A stretch of 10,497 nt of DNA from Clostridia bacterium. GTDB taxonomy: Bacteria; Bacillota_A; Clostridia; Christensenellales; Aristaeellaceae. Positions 6,311-10,497 of this stretch are shown in pieces (position 1 is the stretch's first letter; the number at the start of each line of letters is the position of its first letter). The stretch covers positions 1-10,497 of the forward strand of contig CAAEDZ010000001.1 in assembly GCA_900754775.1 (NCBI GenBank). The letters run 5' to 3'. The notes beneath the pieces were generated by a model, which searched no databases, was not told where the DNA came from, and saw only the letters and a list, made by a program, of their open reading frames with translations. The translations under genes were made by a program, and so were the position numbers.

Positions 6311-7422
6311 GCAGCCGCATCGGACGCATGCTTTCCGTGCAGATCTTCGGCGAAAGCCACGGTCCCGCCGTCGGCGTAACGCTCGACGGCCTGCCCGCCG
6401 GACTTTCCCTCGATATGGACGCGCTCAGCGCCTTTTTGCAGCGCCGCGCCGCACGCGGCAGCGCCATCGCTACTCCCAGGCGCGAAAGCGACCTGCTGCG
6501 CATCATGAGCGGCCTCAAGGACGGCATTACCACCGGCCAGCCGCTGACCGCCCTGTTCGATAACGCCGACACCCACAGCGCGGACTACGGCTTTCTTCCC
6601 GACCGACCGCGCCCCGGCCACGCCGACTACCCCGCCTGGGTGCGCAGCGCCGGTTTTGACGACCTGCGCGGCAGCGGACATCACAGCGGCCGCCTCACCT
6701 TGCCCTATGCCTTTGCGGGCGGCGTGGCCTTGCAGCTGCTTTCGCGCGAAGGCGTACGCGTGGGAGCGCATGTCCTGTCCATCTCCTCCGAGCGGGATGA
6801 CGCGCTCGATCCCCTTTGTCCGGATATGGAAGCGCTGGCGCGATGCCACGCGCAGCCCGTGCCCACCCTGGACCCCGAAGCCGGGAGCCGCATGTATGCC
6901 GCCATCATGGAGGCCCGCGCCGCGGGCGACTCGCTGGGAGGCGTGGTGGAGTGCGCCGCCGTGGGCCTGCCTGCCGGACTGGGCGCGCCCTTCTTTGAAG
7001 GCGTGGAGGCCGTCATGGCCGCCCAGCTGTTTTCCATCCCTGCGGTCAAGGGCGTCGAATTCGGCGCGGGCTTTGGCGCGGCCGCCCTGCGCGGCAGCGA
7101 GTACAACGACCCCTATGTGATGTCGGATGGGCGGGTGGCCACCGCGCGCAACAGCGCGGGCGGCCTGCTGGGCGGCATTACCAGCGGCATGCCCATCATC
7201 GTGCGCGCCGCGTTCCGCCCCACGCCGTCCATCGGTCTGGAGCAACAGACCGTGTCCCTTTCCCAAAAAGCGCCGACATCCCTTGCCGTGCGCGGCCGCC
7301 ACGACCCCTGCGTGGCCGTGCGTGCCGTGCCCGTGGTGGAGGGCGCGGTGGCGCTGGCGCTGCTGGAGCTTTGGCTGGAGCGCCGCGCCTCCTTCCCCCT
7401 TGCTACGAGGGCGGGCCTATGA
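6307..7422 (+). CDS. aroC: Chorismate synthase
   Basis: This enzyme converts EPSP to chorismate, the branch point to aromatic amino acids and folate, using reduced FMN. The 371 residues match the family. ATG 6307 overlaps the aroA stop in ATGA; the frame is open far upstream inside aroA, but no homology is expected there. Visible signatures: FGESHGPAVGV (14-24, catalytic H18), RPGHADY (102-108, catalytic H105), RGSGHHSGRLT (121-131), NSAGGLLGGITSGMP (282-296), FRPTPSI (303-309) and RHDPCVAVRAVPVVE (331-345, D333). The GHHSGR form in place of GGRxSxRET is a variant of signature 2 familiar in clostridial enzymes. The C-terminus after WLERR is short. Translational coupling with aroA keeps the two enzymes together, and the same ATGA arrangement joins it to the methyltransferase gene. 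FMN must be supplied reduced; no flavin reductase is seen nearby. Confidence 0.96.
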   Translation: MSSRIGRMLSVQIFGESHGPAVGVTLDGLPAGLSLDMDALSAFLQRRAARGSAIATPRRESDLLRIMSGLKDGITTGQPLTALFDNADTHSADYGFLPDRPRPGHADYPAWVRSAGFDDLRGSGHHSGRLTLPYAFAGGVALQLLSREGVRVGAHVLSISSERDDALDPLCPDMEALARCHAQPVPTLDPEAGSRMYAAIMEARAAGDSLGGVVECAAVGLPAGLGAPFFEGVEAVMAAQLFSIPAVKGVEFGAGFGAAALRGSEYNDPYVMSDGRVATARNSAGGLLGGITSGMPIIVRAAFRPTPSIGLEQQTVSLSQKAPTSLAVRGRHDPCVAVRAVPVVEGAVALALLELWLERRASFPLATRAGL

Positions 7423-8786
7423 TGCAGAAAAACCAACGCCTGCGCCTTAGCTGCGAGCGTCTGGGAAGCGAGCTGGAGGGCGTATGCCTGAACGAGGGCA
7501 TGCCTGTATTCGTGCCCGGCGTGCTTCCCGGCGAGGAGGCGGATGTGCTGTGCGTCAAGGTGCAGCCGCGCTATGCCTTTGGCCGCCTGATGGAGGTGCT
7601 CACTCCTTCGCCCGGCCGTGTCGATCCGCCCTGCCCGGTCTATGACCGCTGCGGCGGATGCAGCGGCCAGCACATGCGCTACGAGGCCACCCTTGCCGCC
7701 AAGCGCGCGCAGGTATTCGACTGCCTGACGCGCATCGGCGGCCTCCCGCTCCGCTCTGAGGATGTGCCGCCCGTCCTGGGCGCGGAGCATCCGTGGCATT
7801 GCCGCAACAAAACGGCCCTGCCCGTGGGCGGCACGGCGGATGCGCCGGTTCTGGGCTTCTACCGCCGCCGCAGCCACCAGATCGTGCCCATTGACGATTG
7901 CCCGGTGGCCATGGGCGGGCTTACGGGCGTAATCGCGGCGGTGAAGGAATGGATGCGCGCCGAACACATCCAACCCTATGACGAGGCAACCGGCCGCGGC
8001 CTTTTGCGCCACGTGGTCACGCGCGTCTCGCGCGCGGGCAGCCTGATGGTCGTACTCACGGCCACGCGCGCCAAGCTGCCCGGCGTCCCTCGCCTCATCG
8101 AACTGCTGAATGCGCATGCACGAGGCTTCTGTTCCCTGCACGTAAGCGTAAACGCCGAGCGCAACAACGTCATCCTGGGCCGCGAAAGCCACCGACTCTA
8201 CGGCGAGGACGCCATTTTTGAGACCTTGCTCGGCCTGACCTTTGAAATGCCGCCCCTCTCCTTTTTTCAGGTCAACCCCGACCAGACCGAGCGGCTCTAT
8301 CAGACCGCGGTGGACTTTGCCGCCCTCGCTCCCGGCGACGTGGCCGTGGACGCCTACGCGGGTGCGGGCACGCTGTCGCTGTGTCTGGCGCGTCACGCAT
8401 CGCGCGTGATCGGCATCGAGATTGTGCCCCAGGCCGTGGAGGGTGCGCGCCGCAACGCCGCGCGCAACGCCATCACCAACGCCGAATTTCACGTCGCCGC
8501 CGTGGAGGACCTGCTGCCCCGGCTGGTTGCGGACGGCCTCCGCCCGGATGTGGTCGTGCTTGACCCGCCCCGCAAGGGTGTGGAGCCCGCCGTCATCGAG
8601 GCCGTGCTGGCCGCCCGTCCCCGCCGCGTGGTCTATGTGAGCTGCCACGTGCCCACCCAGGCGCGCGACGTACAGCTGCTCACCAGCGGCGGCTACCGCT
8701 TTGAGCGCTGCCAGCCCGTGGACATGTTCTGCTACGCCGGCGGCGTAGAAAACGTCCTCTCCCTCTCCAGGGGGTCCAGGGGGTGA
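7419..8786 (+). CDS. rlmD: 23S rRNA (uracil-C5)-methyltransferase, RlmD/RumA family
   Basis: This protein methylates C5 of a uracil in 23S rRNA (U1939 or U747 type) with S-adenosylmethionine. ATG 7419 overlaps the aroC stop and follows GAGG (7407-7410); an adjacent ATG at 7422 is an alternative. Of 455 residues, about 5-65 form the TRAM/OB RNA-binding domain. The 4Fe-4S ligands are C72, C78, C81 and C161 (CPVYDRCGGCSGQH, then DDCPV). The methyltransferase domain shows SFFQVNPDQTERLY, DAYAGAGTLSL (311-321), IGIEIVPQAVEGA, DPPRKG (382-387), the nucleophile C409 in YVSCH and E444 as base. The usual MFPHTxHVE is MFCYAGGVE, keeping the Glu but losing the His. The last five residues (RGSRG) and the stop codon come from a palindromic repeat. 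The target uracil cannot be set from sequence; Gram-positive RlmCD enzymes can modify both. There is no pathway link to aroA-aroC beyond sharing a transcript. Confidence 0.92.
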   Translation: MMQKNQRLRLSCERLGSELEGVCLNEGMPVFVPGVLPGEEADVLCVKVQPRYAFGRLMEVLTPSPGRVDPPCPVYDRCGGCSGQHMRYEATLAAKRAQVFDCLTRIGGLPLRSEDVPPVLGAEHPWHCRNKTALPVGGTADAPVLGFYRRRSHQIVPIDDCPVAMGGLTGVIAAVKEWMRAEHIQPYDEATGRGLLRHVVTRVSRAGSLMVVLTATRAKLPGVPRLIELLNAHARGFCSLHVSVNAERNNVILGRESHRLYGEDAIFETLLGLTFEMPPLSFFQVNPDQTERLYQTAVDFAALAPGDVAVDAYAGAGTLSLCLARHASRVIGIEIVPQAVEGARRNAARNAITNAEFHVAAVEDLLPRLVADGLRPDVVVLDPPRKGVEPAVIEAVLAARPRRVVYVSCHVPTQARDVQLLTSGGYRFERCQPVDMFCYAGGVENVLSLSRGSRG

Positions 8787-8797
8787 CCCCCTGGACC
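8766..8797. repeat. GC-rich palindromic repeat, copy 1, containing the rlmD stop
   Basis: Positions 8773-8797 form a perfect 11-bp inverted repeat (GGTCCAGGGGG pairing with CCCCCTGGACC) whose 3-nt loop, 8784-8786, is the TGA stop codon of rlmD. Just upstream, the 9-mer TCCAGGGGG occurs twice in tandem (8766-8774 and 8775-8783). A 25-nt core (8770-8794) recurs at 9014-9038 with 23 of 25 matches. It resembles REP-type intergenic palindromes; whether it is multicopy in the genome cannot be seen here. Confidence 0.85.
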
Positions 8798-8803
8798 GGC
8801 GGA

Positions 8804-8824
8804 CTGCCCGCCTGCGGCGGGCAG
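8804..8824. repeat. Perfect 9-bp hairpin in the convergent intergenic region
   Basis: CTGCCCGCC (8804-8812) pairs with GGCGGGCAG (8816-8824) around the 3-nt loop TGC. It lies 7 nt after repeat copy 1 and has the same architecture, a long GC stem with a 3-nt loop. No T tract follows it on either strand, so it is not a normal terminator. Confidence 0.7.
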
Positions 8825-8857
8825 GGGGCGCGCGATGGGCTGCAAGCAATAAAGGAC

Positions 8858-8882
8858 GCCCGGTGGCGGAAGGCCACCGGGC
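8858..8882. repeat. Hairpin 1 of a covarying pair (GGAAG loop)
   Basis: GCCCGGTGGC (8858-8867) pairs perfectly with GCCACCGGGC (8873-8882), leaving the loop GGAAG. Read on the minus strand, it is followed by GTCCTTTATT, a weak T-rich run, so it may help end transcription of the M56 gene. Hairpin 2, 8 nt further on, has the same stem length and loop. Confidence 0.75.
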
Positions 8883-8890
8883 TTGTTGCC

Positions 8891-8915
8891 GCCGGAGGGC
8901 GGAAGGCCCTCCGGC
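8891..8915. repeat. Hairpin 2 of a covarying pair (GGAAG loop)
   Basis: GCCGGAGGGC (8891-8900) pairs perfectly with GCCCTCCGGC (8906-8915) around the same GGAAG loop. On the plus strand it runs into TTTAC, a short T tract, so it may act as the terminator of the aroA-aroC-rlmD transcript. Compared with hairpin 1, stem positions 4, 6 and 7 differ, and each change is matched on the opposite arm. Confidence 0.75.
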
Positions 8916-8916
8916 T

Positions 8917-10497
8917 TTACGCTGCGGAAAAAGGGGGCCGTGGCGGATGAAGAAAAAAACGACAACATTGCCCGCGGGAACGGCCTCTGCCACCCACCTC
9001 CTCCCGGCGGAGCGGGGGTCCAGGGGGGCACCCCCTGGGCTCGCCGGTTTTGCCGTCCAGCTCGACGTGCCAGAGCACGTTGTACGTATCCTTCTCGCAG
9101 ATGTAGAAGGACCAGTAGACAGGCTCGCTGTGGCCCAGACGGTAGAATCCGGGATAGAGCTCCAGCTCATCGGCGGGGATGGCGTCGCTGCCCCAGGCTT
9201 CGGCGTAGGCATCCAGCGCGATCTGCTCGGCTTCCTCCAGCGGGAGATCATCCTCGCCGGGCAAAATGTAGTAGTGGTCGTGCGCGCCCAGATACATCTC
9301 CTCCAGCTGCCCGTACCATGCCTTGTCCTCCAGCGACCAGAATTCCACCGGTACGTTCTCACCGTATTTTTCGTGCATGCTTTTCAGCAGACGATTGAGG
9401 TTGCGGTCGTTGTCGTACTGGATGCGGGTGATACCGTCAAAGCGGTCGGGCAAAAGGTCGTAGAGCAGCGCGTCCGCTTCGCCGGAGAGGGCCGCGTCTT
9501 CCATGAGCATAAACATGCCCTCCCCCTCCAGAGAAACGTGCAGCCAATAGTCCAGCTGGCCCAGCACCGTCACCCCGGTGCCGTCGCGCTCCAGCGCGGC
9601 CACGTAGGATTCGCGGTGGTTGAGGGTGTAGAGGGTGGTGAAGCCGCTTTCCTCCCCGGACGCCAGCGTAGCGGTGGGAAGCGCGTCCGCCGGCTTTTCG
9701 TACACCAGGTCGCGCAGGGGCATCCAGCCCGGAATGCCGGAGGTATCGCCGTCCCCGGCGATAAGCACGCTGGCCCAGTTGGGCTCGCCCTCCACGCTGT
9801 TCCATTCCGGGAGGGCGCTGCTCTCGCACAGCTCGACCACGGTGACGGGCGTGCCGTTGAGGTAGATGCCCATGGGGCAGTTCACGTCATTGGCGCTGGG
9901 GCCTGTCAGGAGCACGGTTCCCGCGCCTTCGGCGGCATGCACCCAGGCGTTCAGCGGCAGGGTGGGGCTTTCGTCCTCGACCAGAGCCAGCGCGCCGCCC
10001 AGCACAGCCGTCAGCATCAGCGCCAGCACGCCCAGCGCCACGCCCGTCCGACGGCGGCCCTCCATAATGGCGATGATGCGGCGCTTCATGCCGTTGCGCC
10101 CGCCGTAAAACGACGTGCACAGGGCGGTACGGGCGCGCGCCTGCCGCCGGATGACGCGCAGGATGGTTTCGGAATAGAAGCGGCGCTCCTCCTCATCCGC
10201 GCGATCGGTAACGTGGCTGTCGCAGGAAGCCTCCTGATAGAAGCACAGGGAGCGGCCCATAGCCCACACCACGGGATTGTACCAGTGCAGGGCATAGGCC
10301 AGCACCAGCCCGGCCTTGACCAGCAGGTCGCCGCGTTTGAGATGCGTCAGCTCGTGCCGGAGGACCAGCGCCAGCTCTTCGGTGGTCAGTTCCTCATCCG
10401 GCAGCAGAATCACGGGATGCAGCAGTCCCATCAGCATGGGGCTGGACACCGTGGGGCACAGGCGCAGGCTGACCCGGCGGCGGATGTGCATCTCCGA
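8917..10497 (-). CDS. M56/BlaR1-family membrane zinc peptidase (5' partial) with SH3-like domain
   Basis: Residues are numbered from the window edge (10497). The frame is open there (Ser-Glu precede Met3), so the N-terminal membrane helices lie outside. The peptidase core shows SSPMLMGLLHPVILLP (18-33), the zinc motif HELTH (48-52), HWYNPVVW, EASCD (E89, likely third ligand) and MKRRI. A membrane helix (about 152-172) then leads to an exported region. Residues 194-266 resemble a bacterial SH3 domain (GTPVTVVEL, NWASVLI, GWMPLRDLV). The region from about 370 to 486 ends VLWHVELDGKTGE, a PepSY-like closing strand. BlaR1/MecR1 relatives sense a signal outside and cleave a BlaI-type repressor; a blaI gene would be expected further upstream, outside the window. 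No penicillin-binding sensor domain is present, so beta-lactam sensing is not supported. Residues 487-526 are read from repeat DNA and look non-native. Confidence 0.85.
   Translation of the reverse strand, partial: SEMHIRRRVSLRLCPTVSSPMLMGLLHPVILLPDEELTTEELALVLRHELTHLKRGDLLVKAGLVLAYALHWYNPVVWAMGRSLCFYQEASCDSHVTDRADEEERRFYSETILRVIRRQARARTALCTSFYGGRNGMKRRIIAIMEGRRRTGVALGVLALMLTAVLGGALALVEDESPTLPLNAWVHAAEGAGTVLLTGPSANDVNCPMGIYLNGTPVTVVELCESSALPEWNSVEGEPNWASVLIAGDGDTSGIPGWMPLRDLVYEKPADALPTATLASGEESGFTTLYTLNHRESYVAALERDGTGVTVLGQLDYWLHVSLEGEGMFMLMEDAALSGEADALLYDLLPDRFDGITRIQYDNDRNLNRLLKSMHEKYGENVPVEFWSLEDKAWYGQLEEMYLGAHDHYYILPGEDDLPLEEAEQIALDAYAEAWGSDAIPADELELYPGFYRLGHSEPVYWSFYICEKDTYNVLWHVELDGKTGEPRGCPPGPPLRREEVGGRGRSRGQCCRFFLHPPRPPFSAA
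9004..9047. repeat. GC-rich palindromic repeat, copy 2, inside the M56 gene's 3' end
   Basis: The 25-nt core at 9014-9038 matches copy 1 in 23 of 25 bases and in the same orientation. Its inner hairpin is CCAGGGGG (9020-9027), loop GCA, CCCCCTGG (9031-9038). Outer arms CCGGCGGAGC (9004-9013) and GCTCGCCGG (9039-9047) extend it with one unpaired base. On the minus strand the M56 frame reads through it without a stop, changing from KTGE to the low-complexity tail PRGCPPGPPLRR. Confidence 0.8.

Noticed and set aside
7113..9362. Long minus-strand open frame (749 codons) opposite aroC and rlmD
   Set aside because: It is the antisense of two certain genes. Its product is rich in Arg, Ala, Gly and His with no recognisable motif.
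8947..10497. Plus-strand frame open from ATG 8947 to the window end, starting MKKKTTT
   Set aside because: It mirrors the M56 coding frame on the other strand. The HELTH motif, membrane helix and domain order prove the minus strand is the coding one, and no ribosome binding site precedes the ATG.

Overview
The window looks like chromosomal DNA of a GC-rich member of the Clostridia (Firmicutes). The reasons are strong AGGAGG-type ribosome binding sites, sigma-A promoters with clear TTGACA/TATAAT boxes, a VTC/DUF4956/Cthe_2159-type operon, a clostridial-style aroA-aroC pair and an M56 (BlaR1-like) sensor peptidase. This placement is an inference from gene content and style; no taxonomic marker such as rRNA is present. 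No tRNA, rRNA, CRISPR array, phage gene or transposase was seen.

Layout. (1) Positions 1-3053 (+) hold a three-gene operon: a VTC-type polyphosphate polymerase domain protein (5' end cut by the window), a DUF4956 membrane protein, and a secreted Cthe_2159-like right-handed beta-helix carbohydrate-binding protein. It is closed by a clear intrinsic terminator at 3060-3095. (2) A near-consensus promoter (3128-3156) drives a YhhN-family (lysoplasmalogenase-type) membrane protein and an AEC-family permease, 3210-4835 (+). (3) An extended -10 promoter (4890-4917) drives aroA, aroC and a RlmD-type 23S rRNA uracil-C5 methyltransferase, 4979-8786 (+). The three genes are joined by two ATGA stop/start overlaps. 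aroA and aroC make the last two steps to chorismate. (4) Positions 8766-9047 are rich in hairpins. Two copies of a GC-rich palindrome lie here, with two further hairpins that share a loop and differ by compensatory changes. (5) On the minus strand, converging on that region, is the C-terminal part of an M56/BlaR1-family zinc peptidase with an SH3-like extracellular domain; its 5' end lies beyond position 10497.

The points most worth a second look are: the palindromic repeat that supplies the C-terminal codons of both convergent genes, with the rlmD stop codon in the loop of a perfect hairpin; the covarying hairpin pair between them; and the altered substrate-binding loop of AroA, where the positions equivalent to E. 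coli Gly96 and Thr97 both appear to be alanine. Most of the rest is ordinary core and accessory metabolism. I do not see a clearly new multi-gene system. The VTC/DUF4956/beta-helix operon is a recurrent but poorly understood module and is the closest candidate.
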